From positions 1 to 64,000 of the forward strand of contig DAOTZV010000048.1 of the NCBI GenBank assembly GCA_034434235.1: DNA of 64,000 bases, read 5' to 3'. Source of the stretch: CAKZKT01 sp034434235 (lineage in GTDB: Bacteria; Chloroflexota; Anaerolineae; CG2-30-64-16). The position numbers and the translations under genes are program-made. This document shows, one piece after another, positions 8,092-21,643 of the stretch. The notes below the pieces were generated by a model. It was given only the letters and a program-made list of their open reading frames with translations. It made no database searches and had not been told where the DNA came from. Every line of letters begins with the position of its first letter. Position 1 is the first letter of the stretch.

Positions 8092-8533
8092 GATCCAGGC
8101 CGATCTTCAAGCGATTGAAGAGATCTACGCGGCGCTTGATCGAAAGTGGTCGGAACTGGACGGGGAAGACGAACGTATCGTTGTTGCCTACTACCTTCAC
8201 AACCTTTACTCGGCGTTTGAGAGTATCTTTCAGCGTATTGCGGAGGTGTTCGGCAATCATGTCTCTGAACGCGCTGGGTGGCATGCAGATCTGTTGCGTC
8301 GGATGAAGCTGGAAGTCCCGGGTATGCGTCCTCGCGTGATCGGTGATGAGGCTTATGATTGTCTGGATGAGCTGCGTCGGTTCAGGCATTTGTTCCGAGG
8401 AGCATATCGGTTGCACCTGGATCCCGATCGTTTGAGAATTGTGCAAAATAAAGCGCAGAGACTTCGGGCTATCTATCCATCCGACCTGGGGCGGTTCATG
8501 GCTTTTGTCGAGGAGCTGTTGCGCGCGGCTTAA
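8060..8533 (+). CDS. HepT-like HEPN protein, second type
   Basis: 157 residues, helical throughout. It resembles the group annotated as ribonuclease toxin HepT-like. A conserved patch near residues 106-117 reads LRRFRHLFRGAY. The Arg-Phe-Arg-His core is present, but the canonical Rx4HxY of DUF86 toxins is not. Catalysis is therefore less certain than for the copy at 5980. Its start lies inside the MNT gene. One 60-base line (8161-8220) counts to exactly 50% G+C, clearly below the flanking metabolic genes. Other members sit next to MNT genes, as here. Confidence 0.78.
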   Translation: MKEKLLVLRAEIQADLQAIEEIYAALDRKWSELDGEDERIVVAYYLHNLYSAFESIFQRIAEVFGNHVSERAGWHADLLRRMKLEVPGMRPRVIGDEAYDCLDELRRFRHLFRGAYRLHLDPDRLRIVQNKAQRLRAIYPSDLGRFMAFVEELLRAA

Positions 8534-8621
8534 CGCAAGGTCCCATTTGGTTTGGTGCCTGACCCCGCCTTGTGGTAGTATATTGACCATGCAGTGATCT
8601 TTGTTACAGAGGTCCGACCCG

Positions 8622-10499
8622 TTGACCCTGACTCTGTTGCCCGTGACATCGCCGTCATCCTTCGTTGTAGATGGTCGGTCGGTTATCGAGTGGCCGGTTT
8701 TCCGGCCGGATTATCCGCGTGGCGGCGCGCATCGCGATCTCGAAGGACGCGGCGTCGCCACGTTTTGCTTAACAGCGCCCGGCAAAGAAGCCGCCTGGGT
8801 GGTCGGCGACTTCAACGGCTGGAACCCGGCCGCCACGCCGATGCACACCGACGGCAACGGCTACTTCTGGGCCACCGTGCCCGTGGAAGGCCGCGTGCGC
8901 TATCAGTTCGTGGTGCCCCAGGACGAGAGCGGCAAGCGCGTGTGGGTGGCCGATCCCTACGCGCGCGAGATCGTGTGGGATCGCTACGGGCCGAAGGCGG
9001 TGTTGGCCGACGATCCGCCCTATGTGTGGCGCGATGGCGATTGGCACCGGCCGGCGCTGCGCGACCTGGTCATCTACGAGCTGTGCGTGCGCGATTTTGC
9101 CGGCGAGAAGCGGAACCACCGGGATCGCTTCGGCACCTTTGCCGGCATCCAGCAGAAGCTGGATCACATCGCGGCGCTCGGCGTCAACGCCATCGAGCTG
9201 ATGCCGATCTGCGAATTTCCCGGCGATAGCTCGTGGGGCTACAACCCGGTCTTCTACATGGCGCCGAAGCACCTCTACGGCCGGCCGGCCGATCTCAAGG
9301 CGCTGATCGACGCGGCCCACCGCCGCGGGATCGCGGTCATCCTGGACATGGTCTTCAACCACGCCTGGCCCGACCAGCCGTACTATCGGATGTATCCGCC
9401 CCTCTTCGGTCCCAACGGCGAACCGCTCGAAGATCGCAACCCGTTCTTCCACCATCACAACAACGGCCACGCCAACGGCTGGGGCGGGCTGGATTGGGAT
9501 CACGCCTCGCCCTGGACGACCGCCTACATGCAGGACATCGTGCGCTTCTGGCTTGAAGAGTACCATGTGGACGGCTTCCGGTTCGACTGGTTGGGCGGGG
9601 TGGAGTACGACCCGGCGTGGCCCGAGCGCGATTCCTTCGATCCGTTCATCGGCATTGCACCGATCGCCCGCGCCGCGCGCGAGGTGCAACCCACCAGCTA
9701 TCTGATCGGCGAATACTGGCCGATCCACGGCACCCATCCGGCCAAGACGGCCGCCCGGCTGGTGCACGAGACCGAGATAGATGCGGTCTGGAACGGCGCG
9801 TTTCACCATGCCCTCGAGGCCTGTCTCTTCCAGACGTGGCAGTGGGAGCGGCAGGACATGCCGGCGGCGCTGGGCGGCTTCCGCCAGCAGGGCTTCACCC
9901 GCGCCGACCAGGTGATCAATTACGTGGTGAGCCACGACGAACGCCGGCCCGAACACGAGATCCAGTTTTGGGGCGCGCATATCGCCTGGTACGACCCGAC
10001 GCCGGAGCCTTTCGCCAGCCGTTGGGAGCTGGCCCTGCGCAAGGCCCGGCTGGGCCTCGTCGCCCTGATGACCAGCCCGGGCGTCCCCATGCTCTACGCC
10101 GGCCAGGAGTTCGGCGAGGATAGCCCGCGCACGATCGAGTTCTGGCCGCTCGACTGGCAGAAGCTGAAGCTGCCGCAGGGCCAGGAGCAGTTCGAATTCT
10201 ACCGGAAGCTGATCCGCCTGCGGGCCGGGCATCCCGCGTTGCGCTCCGACTACGTCGAGTACTACTGGGACGATTTCCCGCGTTTCAAGGTGTTGCGCTA
10301 CAAGCGCTGGGACGGCAACGGCGATGTGGCCGTCGTTGGCCTGAACTTCGACTGCGTGACCCAACGGGTGGGCCTGGGCTTTCCGCACAACGGCCCCTGG
10401 CGCGAGGCGCTGAGCGACGAGATCGTGCACGTCGAGGGGCACTGGCGCGATTTCGACGTGCCGCCCTGGAGCGCGGTGGTCCTGGTCCCCATCCCGTAA
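8622..10499 (+). CDS. GH13 alpha-glucan enzyme with CBM48 domain
   Basis: About 625 residues. The N-terminal CBM48-like domain contains VVGDFNGWNP. It is followed by a GH13 barrel with all four signature regions: DMVFNH, GFRFDW (nucleophile Asp), IGEYW (acid Glu) and VVSHDE. The family includes branching enzymes, trehalohydrolases and debranching enzymes. The exact specificity cannot be read, but it is clearly not a second copy of the glgB at 24.4 kb. The start is uncertain. A TTG at 8622 with AGAGG upstream is preferred; a TTG at 8601 or a GTG at 8643 are alternatives. A hairpin (TGCGAAA/TTTCGCA, 10500-10517) follows the stop. Confidence 0.85.
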   Translation: MTLTLLPVTSPSSFVVDGRSVIEWPVFRPDYPRGGAHRDLEGRGVATFCLTAPGKEAAWVVGDFNGWNPAATPMHTDGNGYFWATVPVEGRVRYQFVVPQDESGKRVWVADPYAREIVWDRYGPKAVLADDPPYVWRDGDWHRPALRDLVIYELCVRDFAGEKRNHRDRFGTFAGIQQKLDHIAALGVNAIELMPICEFPGDSSWGYNPVFYMAPKHLYGRPADLKALIDAAHRRGIAVILDMVFNHAWPDQPYYRMYPPLFGPNGEPLEDRNPFFHHHNNGHANGWGGLDWDHASPWTTAYMQDIVRFWLEEYHVDGFRFDWLGGVEYDPAWPERDSFDPFIGIAPIARAAREVQPTSYLIGEYWPIHGTHPAKTAARLVHETEIDAVWNGAFHHALEACLFQTWQWERQDMPAALGGFRQQGFTRADQVINYVVSHDERRPEHEIQFWGAHIAWYDPTPEPFASRWELALRKARLGLVALMTSPGVPMLYAGQEFGEDSPRTIEFWPLDWQKLKLPQGQEQFEFYRKLIRLRAGHPALRSDYVEYYWDDFPRFKVLRYKRWDGNGDVAVVGLNFDCVTQRVGLGFPHNGPWREALSDEIVHVEGHWRDFDVPPWSAVVLVPIP

Positions 10500-10517
10500 T
10501 GCGAAATTTGTTTCGCA
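10500..10517. repeat. GCGAAA palindrome
   Basis: TGCGAAA-tttg-TTTCGCA lies directly behind the GH13 stop codon. It has the same core as the three palindromes at 39.87-39.95 kb. It may act as an end-of-gene hairpin. Confidence 0.6.
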
Positions 10518-10571
10518 ATTCGTTGATTATGGACAACTCGGTGCGAAGCCCGTTTCGCCGTTCCTGGGCAT

Positions 10572-10600
10572 TTGACGAGCCAGGACAAGGCGGATATAAT
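10572..10600 (+). promoter_or_regulatory. Sigma-70 promoter for the respiratory operon
   Basis: TTGACG (10572-10577), 17 bases, TATAAT (10595-10600). It lies 36 bases ahead of the Rieske gene start and probably drives the whole run to 16382. Confidence 0.85.
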
Positions 10601-10636
10601 CTCGCTAACGTGTCCTACTCCTGAGGAGGCTGACGC

Positions 10637-11134
10637 ATGGCAGAGCTGGAAGCCCCATCTGCTGAAGAGACGACCCGACGCAAGTTCCTGTCCGGCCTGA
10701 TCGGCGTCGTGGCCGGCCTGGTGAGCACCCTGGCCGCCATCCCCGCCATCGGCTATCTGATCTCCCCGGGCCTGAAGCGGGCGGCCGGGGGCAACTGGAT
10801 CAACCTGGGCCCGGCCGCCAGCGTGACCCCCGGCGTGCCCACCCCCTTCAAATGGACGCGACAGGTCGAGGACGGCTGGGTGAAGACCGTCCAGTCGGGC
10901 ACGGCATATGCTATTCAGTTAGAGGGCCAGGAGCTCAAGGTGCTGTCCGATGTATGTACGCATTTGGGCTGTCGCGTGGTCTGGAACCAGGAGCGGCAGG
11001 TGTTCGCATGTCCGTGTCACGAGGGCTTCTTCGCCGCCGACGGCCGGGTGATTTCGGGCCCGCCCCCCAAGCCCCTGAACGTCCTGCCCTATCGCATCGA
11101 GAATGGCCAGATTCAAATCCGCCTGGAGGCATAG
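10637..11134 (+). CDS. qcrA: Rieske iron-sulfur protein
   Basis: 165 residues. It is the [2Fe-2S] subunit of a cytochrome bc/b6f-type quinol oxidase. The two cluster-binding boxes are CTHLGC and CPCHEGFF, giving two Cys and two His ligands plus the disulfide pair. The N-terminus (TTRRKFLSG followed by a hydrophobic segment) is a twin-arginine-type anchor, as expected for export of a folded Rieske protein. GAGGAGG precedes the ATG. It is the first gene of a seven-gene run with cytochrome b and succinate dehydrogenase. Confidence 0.95.
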   Translation: MAELEAPSAEETTRRKFLSGLIGVVAGLVSTLAAIPAIGYLISPGLKRAAGGNWINLGPAASVTPGVPTPFKWTRQVEDGWVKTVQSGTAYAIQLEGQELKVLSDVCTHLGCRVVWNQERQVFACPCHEGFFAADGRVISGPPPKPLNVLPYRIENGQIQIRLEA

Positions 11135-11136
11135 CC

Positions 11137-11826
11137 GTGGCCGATGCTCCCACACCGCAAGCTGGCAAGGTGCAGGCGCTCTTTCACTGGCTCGATGAGC
11201 GGGCCGGACTGAGCACCATCTGGCGGACGATCTTCGCCCGCCCTGTCCCCAAGACCAACTGGTTCTACACTTTCGGCAGCGCCACCCTGATCCTGGCGCT
11301 CTTGCAGGGCTTCACCGGCATGTTGTTGACGGTGTACTACGTGCCCTCGCCCGACAAGGCCTACGACAGCATCCAGTACATCATGAACGAAGTGGCCTTC
11401 GGGTGGTTGATCCGCGGCATGCACCACTGGGGCGCGACGCTGCTGGTGGTCCTGGTCTTCCTCCACATGTTGAAAGCCTTCTTCGTCGGCGCGTACAAGT
11501 ACCCGCGCGAGATGACGTGGTTGACGGGCGGGGTGCTCCTGCTCCTGGCGCTGGTGATGGGCTTCAGCGGCTACCTGTTGCCGTGGAACCAGAAGGCCTA
11601 TTGGGCCACCACCGTGGGCACCAACATCGTCGGCGCGGTGCCGGTCGTCGGGCCGCTGTTGCTGCGGATCGTGCGCGGGGGCCAGGAGGTCGGCGCGGTG
11701 ACGCTGGCCCGCTTCTACGGATTGCACATCTGGTGGGTGCCGGCCATTGCCGCCGCGGTGATTGCCATCCACATGTATCTGATCATCCGCATCGGCATCA
11801 CCGCGCCGCCGGACCGCGACGAATAA
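11137..11826 (+). CDS. qcrB: Cytochrome b (b6-type N-terminal subunit)
   Basis: 229 residues, GTG start two bases after the Rieske stop. This is the four-helix haem b subunit. Histidine pairs with b6 spacing are visible: MHH...FLH (14 apart) and LHIWW...IHMY (15 apart), giving two haems b. The PWNQKAYWATTV segment near the quinol-oxidation site is also recognisable. It is short, as in b6f and Gram-positive QcrB, because the C-terminal part is a separate gene (next). No Cys for a covalent extra haem is seen at the usual b6 position. Confidence 0.93.
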   Translation: MADAPTPQAGKVQALFHWLDERAGLSTIWRTIFARPVPKTNWFYTFGSATLILALLQGFTGMLLTVYYVPSPDKAYDSIQYIMNEVAFGWLIRGMHHWGATLLVVLVFLHMLKAFFVGAYKYPREMTWLTGGVLLLLALVMGFSGYLLPWNQKAYWATTVGTNIVGAVPVVGPLLLRIVRGGQEVGAVTLARFYGLHIWWVPAIAAAVIAIHMYLIIRIGITAPPDRDE

Positions 11827-11851
11827 TGCGCAGCGCCGAAGGGATCCATCC

Positions 11852-12955
11852 ATGAACGCCGAAGAAAAGAAGCGCTATCTGGAACGCTACAAGGAGAAGA
11901 AGGCCGAGGGCGAGCTCTTCTGGCCGCACGCCATCGCCAAGGATGCCGTGGTGTCGCTCGGCGTCTTCATCCTGTTGATCTGCCTGGTCGTGTTCGTCGG
12001 CGTGCCCGAAGAGCCGCCGGCCAATCCGAGCGACACCTCCTACATCCCGCGGCCCGAATGGTATTTCCTGTGGGCCTTTCAGTTGCTCAAATACTTCCCC
12101 GGCCAGCTCGAAGGGGTCGCCATCCTGGGCCTGGGCGTGGCGATCATGGTCGGGCTTTTCGGCCTGCCGTTCTTCGACCGCAACGCCCGGCGCCATCCGC
12201 TGAACCGGCCGGTCGCGACGACCGGCATGATCCTGATCGTGGTCGGCCTGATCGTGCTCACCGTGCAGGCGGTGGTCACCACGCCGGCCTCCGAGGCGAC
12301 CGGCGTGGCCATCGGCGCGACGAAGGCCGAGAAGATCGCGGCCGGCGGCGAGCTGTATGCGAAGCATTGCGCCGAATGCCACGGCGAGAACGGCGAAGGC
12401 GCCGAGCTGAAGGGCAAGGCCGGCGAAGTGACCCGACCGCTTAACTCGGACGACTTCCTGGTCGGCCATTTCGACGACACCATCGCCCAGATCATCCGCT
12501 TCGGCCAGCCAGGCGAAGGGATGCAGGCGTTCGGGGTGGCCTACGGCGGGCCGTTGACCGATCAGGAGATCGGCGCGATCATCGCGTTCATGCGCGCGTG
12601 GGCCGAGCCGGAAGAGGAGCCGGCCGGCGCCGAGGCCGCGGCCGCCGAGCTGGCCAAGATCGAGAATCCGAGCTTTGCCAAAGACGTGAAGCCGATCTTC
12701 GACAAGAAGTGCGCGAATTGCCACGGCAAGCGCTTGAAGGGCAATTACAATCTCGCAACCTACGAACAGACGATGGCCAGCGGCGACCATGCGCCGAACA
12801 TCATCGCGGGCGACGCGGCCAACAGCACGCTGATCAAGATGTTGCGCGGGATCAAGACCGAGGCCGGCGGACAGATGCCGCCGGGCCGGCCGCTGAAAAA
12901 GGAGCAGATCGAGCTGATCGAACGTTGGGTCAATCAGGGCGCACAGAACAACTGA
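11852..12955 (+). CDS. qcrC: Subunit IV fused to two cytochrome c domains
   Basis: 367 residues. Residues about 20-150 are a three-helix subunit IV with the quinol-site motif PEWYFLW. They are followed by a haem c domain with CAECH (about residue 172) and a second, different haem domain with CANCH (about residue 289). The second ends in MPPGRPLKKEQIELIERWVNQGA, the style of planctomycete-type cytochrome c (PSCyt) domains. The Bacillus QcrC fusion carries one haem c; this protein has two CxxCH sites. It would replace cytochrome c1 and possibly the mobile cytochrome c. It lies between cytochrome b and sdhC with small gaps. Confidence 0.9.
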   Translation: MNAEEKKRYLERYKEKKAEGELFWPHAIAKDAVVSLGVFILLICLVVFVGVPEEPPANPSDTSYIPRPEWYFLWAFQLLKYFPGQLEGVAILGLGVAIMVGLFGLPFFDRNARRHPLNRPVATTGMILIVVGLIVLTVQAVVTTPASEATGVAIGATKAEKIAAGGELYAKHCAECHGENGEGAELKGKAGEVTRPLNSDDFLVGHFDDTIAQIIRFGQPGEGMQAFGVAYGGPLTDQEIGAIIAFMRAWAEPEEEPAGAEAAAAELAKIENPSFAKDVKPIFDKKCANCHGKRLKGNYNLATYEQTMASGDHAPNIIAGDAANSTLIKMLRGIKTEAGGQMPPGRPLKKEQIELIERWVNQGAQNN

Positions 12956-12967
12956 CGAGGGGAACTC

Positions 12968-13366
12968 ATGAACCAGCGCGGACGTGTCACCTTGGCTCAA
13001 TTTCTGGCCTATCGCGGGGGCCAGCCGATGGCGGCCTGGCTCCTGCATCGGCTCACCGGCATCGGCATCTTCCTCTTCGTGGGGATGCACGTGTTTGCGG
13101 CGTTCCTGTTGTACGGCGTGACGGGCGGCACGGCGAACACGGTCGCCAACGCGGTGACCGATTTCTACGAGTCGCGGCCGGTGCAGATCTTCGTGTTGTT
13201 CGCCGTGCTCTATCACGCGTTCAACGGCCTGCGCATCGTTATCCTCGACATGTGGCCCGGCCTGCATCGCTTCCATCGCGAGGCGATGTGGGTGCAATGG
13301 GCCATCTTCCTGCCAGTATTTTTGATTCCAGCATTCCTGATCGCCTTGGGGGTGAAGGTCGGCTAG
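12968..13366 (+). CDS. sdhC: Succinate dehydrogenase cytochrome b subunit
   Basis: 132 residues with three membrane segments. It anchors complex II and helps bind haem b and quinone. WLLHRLTGIGIFLFVGMH and LYHAFNGLRIVILDM are the typical SdhC helix I and II segments with the haem-ligand histidine. It starts 12 bases after the cytochrome fusion gene, behind GAGGGG, so complexes III and II are probably co-transcribed. Confidence 0.92.
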   Translation: MNQRGRVTLAQFLAYRGGQPMAAWLLHRLTGIGIFLFVGMHVFAAFLLYGVTGGTANTVANAVTDFYESRPVQIFVLFAVLYHAFNGLRIVILDMWPGLHRFHREAMWVQWAIFLPVFLIPAFLIALGVKVG

Positions 13367-13428
13367 GGGCGACGCCCTGAGCCGGGCCGCTCGGGGATGA
13401 GACCGAACCATTTGCGAGGGAGGCGTTC

Positions 13429-13863
13429 ATGACTACACAGGCGCGAGCATGGGGCCGTTCGCGGAGCAAGTTCGAGCTCTACATGTGGTTCTTCACGCGG
13501 GTGTCGGGCCTGTTGATGTTGTTGCTCGCCGCGTACAGCATCATCTACGCGAACCTGATCGGCGGCCGCGGGCTGATGGATGCCGGCGCGCAGACGCGTT
13601 GGGCGTTCTTTCCGATCTCGTTCCATGTGACTTCGAGCAAGGTCGAGGTCACGCCCAACTTCCAGAATGCTTTCTGGCAGTTCTACAGCCTGTTGCTCTT
13701 CATCTTCGCGGCGACCCACGGCGCCAACGGCATCCGCGTGATCCTGGCGGATTACGTGCGCCGGCCGATATTGCTGGCATGGCTCAACGCGCTGCTCTTC
13801 ATCCTGTGGCTGAGCGTGCTGGCGGCGGCCGTCTATCTGATCTTTGTCGCGCAGGGCGCATAA
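13429..13863 (+). CDS. sdhD: Succinate dehydrogenase membrane anchor subunit
   Basis: 144 residues with three membrane segments: FTRVSGLLMLLLAAYS, FYSLLLFIFAATHGANGIRV (haem-ligand type His) and LLAWLNALLFILWLSVLAA. The central loop is longer than in many SdhD proteins. A good GAGGGAGG site precedes the ATG. It sits between sdhC and sdhA, in the usual C-D-A-B order. Confidence 0.9.
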   Translation: MTTQARAWGRSRSKFELYMWFFTRVSGLLMLLLAAYSIIYANLIGGRGLMDAGAQTRWAFFPISFHVTSSKVEVTPNFQNAFWQFYSLLLFIFAATHGANGIRVILADYVRRPILLAWLNALLFILWLSVLAAAVYLIFVAQGA

Positions 13864-13878
13864 GGAGTCGGGTAAGGC

Positions 13879-15672
13879 ATGATCCACCGTTTTGATGTGA
13901 TTGTAGTGGGCGCCGGCGGCGCCGGCCTCATGGCCGCATTGCACGCTTCGGCCCGGGCCAAGACCGCAGTCATCAGCAAGCTCTATCCGGTCCGCTCGCA
14001 CACCGGCACCGCCCAGGGCGGCATCGGCGCCGCGCTGGGCAACATGGAAGAAGACCATCCCGAATGGCATATCTTCGACACGATCAAGGGCTCCGACTAC
14101 CTGGCCGACCAGGACGCGGTCAAGATCATGTGCGAAGAAGCGGTCGAGATGGTGTACGAGCTGGAGCACATGGGCCTGCCGTTCGACCGCACCCCCGATG
14201 GCCGCATCGCGCAGCGTCCCTTCGGCGGCCACACGAACAACGTGACCAAACAGCCGGTGCGCCGCGCGTGTCACGCGGCCGATCGCACCGGCCACATGAT
14301 CCTGCAAACGCTCTATCAGCAGTGCATCAAGAACAACGTCGTCTTCTTCGACGAGTACCAGGTCCTCGACCTGCTGGTCAACGACGAGGGCCGCGTGGCG
14401 GGCGTGACCGCGCTGCACATTGACAGCGGCGAGCTGCACGTCTTCCATGCCAAGGCGACCATCTTCGCCACCGGCGGGTTCGGCCGGCTCTGGAAGATCA
14501 CGTCCAACGCCTACGCGTTGACGGGAGACGGTGTGGCCATCGCCTATCGCCGGGGCATTCCGCTGGAAGACATGGAGTTCTACCAGTTCCATCCCACCGG
14601 CATCCTGGGGCTGGGCATCCTGTTGACCGAAGGGGTGCGCGGAGAGGGCGGCGTGCTGATCAACGGCCTGGGCGAGCGCTTCATGCCCAGATATGCGCCG
14701 ACCGTGAAGGATCTGGCCTCGCGCGATGTGGTCTCGCGCGCGATCTACCTGGAGGTGCGGGCCGGCCGGGGCATCAACGGCAAGGACTACGTGTACCTCG
14801 ACGTGCGGCCCGAGACGGTGAACAAGTACTTCGAGCAGGACGGCATCAAGAACCCGGACGGCACGCCCAGGCGCATCACCGCGCAGGACATCCGCCGCAA
14901 GCTGCCCGATATCTCCGACTTCTGCAAGACGTATCTCCAGCTCGATCCGATCAAGTCGCCGCTGCCGATCCAGCCGACGGCCCACTATGCGATGGGCGGC
15001 ATTCCCACGAACGTCAACGCCGAGGTGGTGGTGGACAGCCGCAACACGGTGATGCCCGGCTTCTACGCGGCCGGCGAGTGCGCGTGCGTGTCGGTGCATG
15101 GGGCCAATCGCCTGGGCACCAACTCGCTGGTGGACATCCTGGTCTTCGGCCGCCGCGCGGGGCAAAGCGCGGCCGCCTACGCGGCACATGCCGATTGGCC
15201 GGCGTTGCCCGCCGCGGCCGACGGCCCGGCGCGGGCCGCGCTCGACGCGATCCGCGGGGGCACCGGCCGCGAGGTGGTGGCGCAGATCCGCACCGACCTG
15301 CGCGCGCTGATGATGGACAACGTCGGCGTGTTCCGCACCGAGGCCCTCTTGACCGAGGCGCTGAGCAAGCTGGCCGACCTGAAGGAGCGCTACCGCCGCA
15401 TTTCGATCATGGACAAGGGCAAGCGCTGGAACACCGAGCTGCTGGAGGCGTGGGAGCTGGGGTGCATGCTCGACCTGGCCGAGGTGACCGCCCGGGCCGC
15501 GCTGACGCGCACCGAGAGCCGGGGCGCGCACTTCCGCGAGGATTTCCCCGAGCGCGATGATGCGAATTGGCTGAAGCATTCGCTGGCCTATCGGGAGGCG
15601 GACGGCCAGATCCGCATGGACACCAAGCCGGTCACCCTCGGCCTGTACGAGCCGGCCAAACGCGTGTACTAA
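13879..15672 (+). CDS. sdhA: Succinate dehydrogenase flavoprotein subunit
   Basis: 597 residues. It oxidises succinate to fumarate and passes electrons through SdhB to quinone. The ADP-binding fold VVGAGGAGLMAALHA is at the N-terminus. RSHTGTAQGGIGAAL contains the histidine that links FAD covalently. HPTGILGLGILLTEGVRGEGG carries active-site residues, and GANRLGTNSLVDILVFGRRAG lies in the second FAD segment. Length and motifs match ordinary SdhA. Confidence 0.97.
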   Translation: MIHRFDVIVVGAGGAGLMAALHASARAKTAVISKLYPVRSHTGTAQGGIGAALGNMEEDHPEWHIFDTIKGSDYLADQDAVKIMCEEAVEMVYELEHMGLPFDRTPDGRIAQRPFGGHTNNVTKQPVRRACHAADRTGHMILQTLYQQCIKNNVVFFDEYQVLDLLVNDEGRVAGVTALHIDSGELHVFHAKATIFATGGFGRLWKITSNAYALTGDGVAIAYRRGIPLEDMEFYQFHPTGILGLGILLTEGVRGEGGVLINGLGERFMPRYAPTVKDLASRDVVSRAIYLEVRAGRGINGKDYVYLDVRPETVNKYFEQDGIKNPDGTPRRITAQDIRRKLPDISDFCKTYLQLDPIKSPLPIQPTAHYAMGGIPTNVNAEVVVDSRNTVMPGFYAAGECACVSVHGANRLGTNSLVDILVFGRRAGQSAAAYAAHADWPALPAAADGPARAALDAIRGGTGREVVAQIRTDLRALMMDNVGVFRTEALLTEALSKLADLKERYRRISIMDKGKRWNTELLEAWELGCMLDLAEVTARAALTRTESRGAHFREDFPERDDANWLKHSLAYREADGQIRMDTKPVTLGLYEPAKRVY

Positions 15673-15689
15673 CGAAGGGGAGCGCGAGG

Positions 15690-16382
15690 ATGAAGGTAAA
15701 GGTCAAGGTTCGTCGCTTCAACCCGGAACAAGACCGCCGTCCATACTGGAGCGAATACACGGTGGAGGCGGAGCCGACCGATCGGGTGCTCGATCTCCTG
15801 GTGTACATCAAGGGCTATCTGGACGGCACGCTGACCTTCCGCCGTTCGTGCGCGCATGGCGTTTGCGGGTCCGATGCCATGGTGATCAACGGCCGCAACC
15901 GCCTGGCCTGCAAGGAGCTGGTGAAGGACACGGGCCGCAACGTGGTGGTCGAGCCGTTGCGCGGCCTGCCGGTGGTGCGGGACCTGGTGGTGGACATGGA
16001 GCCGTTCTTCCGCAAGTACCGCTCGATCCTGCCGTTCCTGATCAACGATGAGCCGCCCCCCTACACCGAGCGGCTCCAGAGCCCCGAGGCCCGCGAGCGC
16101 TTCGACGATACGACGAAGTGCATCCTGTGCGCGGCGTGCACCACATCTTGTCCCAGTTTCTGGGCCAATGACAGCTACCTGGGGCCGGCCGCCATCGTGC
16201 AGGCGCATCGCTTCATCTTCGACGACCGCGATCGCGGCGCGCAGGCCCGGCTGGCCATTCTGGCCGAAGCCGACGGCGTCTGGCGTTGCCGCACGATCTA
16301 CAACTGCGTGGACGCCTGCCCGCGCGAAATAGACATCACGACCGCGATCGGCGAGGTGAAGAAGCTGATGCTGGTGGAGTAA
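15690..16382 (+). CDS. sdhB: Succinate dehydrogenase iron-sulfur subunit
   Basis: 230 residues. The N-terminal ferredoxin domain has SCAHGVCGSDAM and a downstream LAC for the [2Fe-2S] cluster. The C-terminal domain has CILCAACTTSCP and a later CVDACPREI, with the Cys ligands of the [4Fe-4S] and [3Fe-4S] clusters. The start at 15690 follows GCGAGG; a longer frame would overlap sdhA without conservation. It is the last gene of the respiratory run and is followed by a heptamer repeat array. Confidence 0.96.
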   Translation: MKVKVKVRRFNPEQDRRPYWSEYTVEAEPTDRVLDLLVYIKGYLDGTLTFRRSCAHGVCGSDAMVINGRNRLACKELVKDTGRNVVVEPLRGLPVVRDLVVDMEPFFRKYRSILPFLINDEPPPYTERLQSPEARERFDDTTKCILCAACTTSCPSFWANDSYLGPAAIVQAHRFIFDDRDRGAQARLAILAEADGVWRCRTIYNCVDACPREIDITTAIGEVKKLMLVE

Positions 16383-16444
16383 AACGTAAAACGTAAAACG
16401 TGAAACGTGAAAAATGTCATGTCTTACGTTTTACGTTTTACGTT

Positions 16445-16462
<18 letters not shown>
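16382..16462. repeat. ACGTAAA/ACGTGAA heptamer array (inverted)
   Basis: Repeated heptamers ACGTAAA and ACGTGAA read on the plus strand to about 16410. From about 16425 they read as their complement (TTACGTT, CACGTTT, CACGCTT), so the two halves can pair. The array lies between converging sdhB and miaB and also encodes the last residues of the miaB product. Related arrays lie at 41262-41320 and 44697-44757. Confidence 0.85.
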
Positions 16463-20946
<4,484 letters not shown>

Positions 20947-21023
20947 ATCTGGCCTCGGTAAAGGCGAATAGAACGCGTGTGCGATTGCAGTTTAGCACAT
21001 TGCGAGATGACTGGCAAACCATC

Positions 21024-21053
21024 ATTATAGCATCGAGCGAGCCAGAAAGCCAA
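21024..21053 (-). promoter_or_regulatory. Promoter for uvrA-miaB
   Basis: On the minus strand TTGGCT (complement of 21048-21053), 18 bases, TATAAT (complement of 21024-21029). It diverges from the RNase P promoter about 100 bases away. Confidence 0.7.
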
Positions 21054-21150
21054 TCAGGGGAGAGGGGGAATAAGATGAGGAGTTTGCGCCGCAATTTTAA
21101 AACCGCAAAGTGTAAACCGGTTTTCTCGGCGAATTGAACCATCCCCGATT

Positions 21151-21179
21151 TTGACACAGTATTCCCTTCATGCTAAGAT
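21151..21179 (+). promoter_or_regulatory. Promoter for RNase P RNA
   Basis: TTGACA (21151-21156), 17 bases, TAAGAT (21174-21179). The predicted start, seven bases on, coincides with the first base of the P1 helix at 21186. Confidence 0.85.
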
Positions 21180-21185
21180 AGCTTT

Positions 21186-21643
<458 letters not shown>

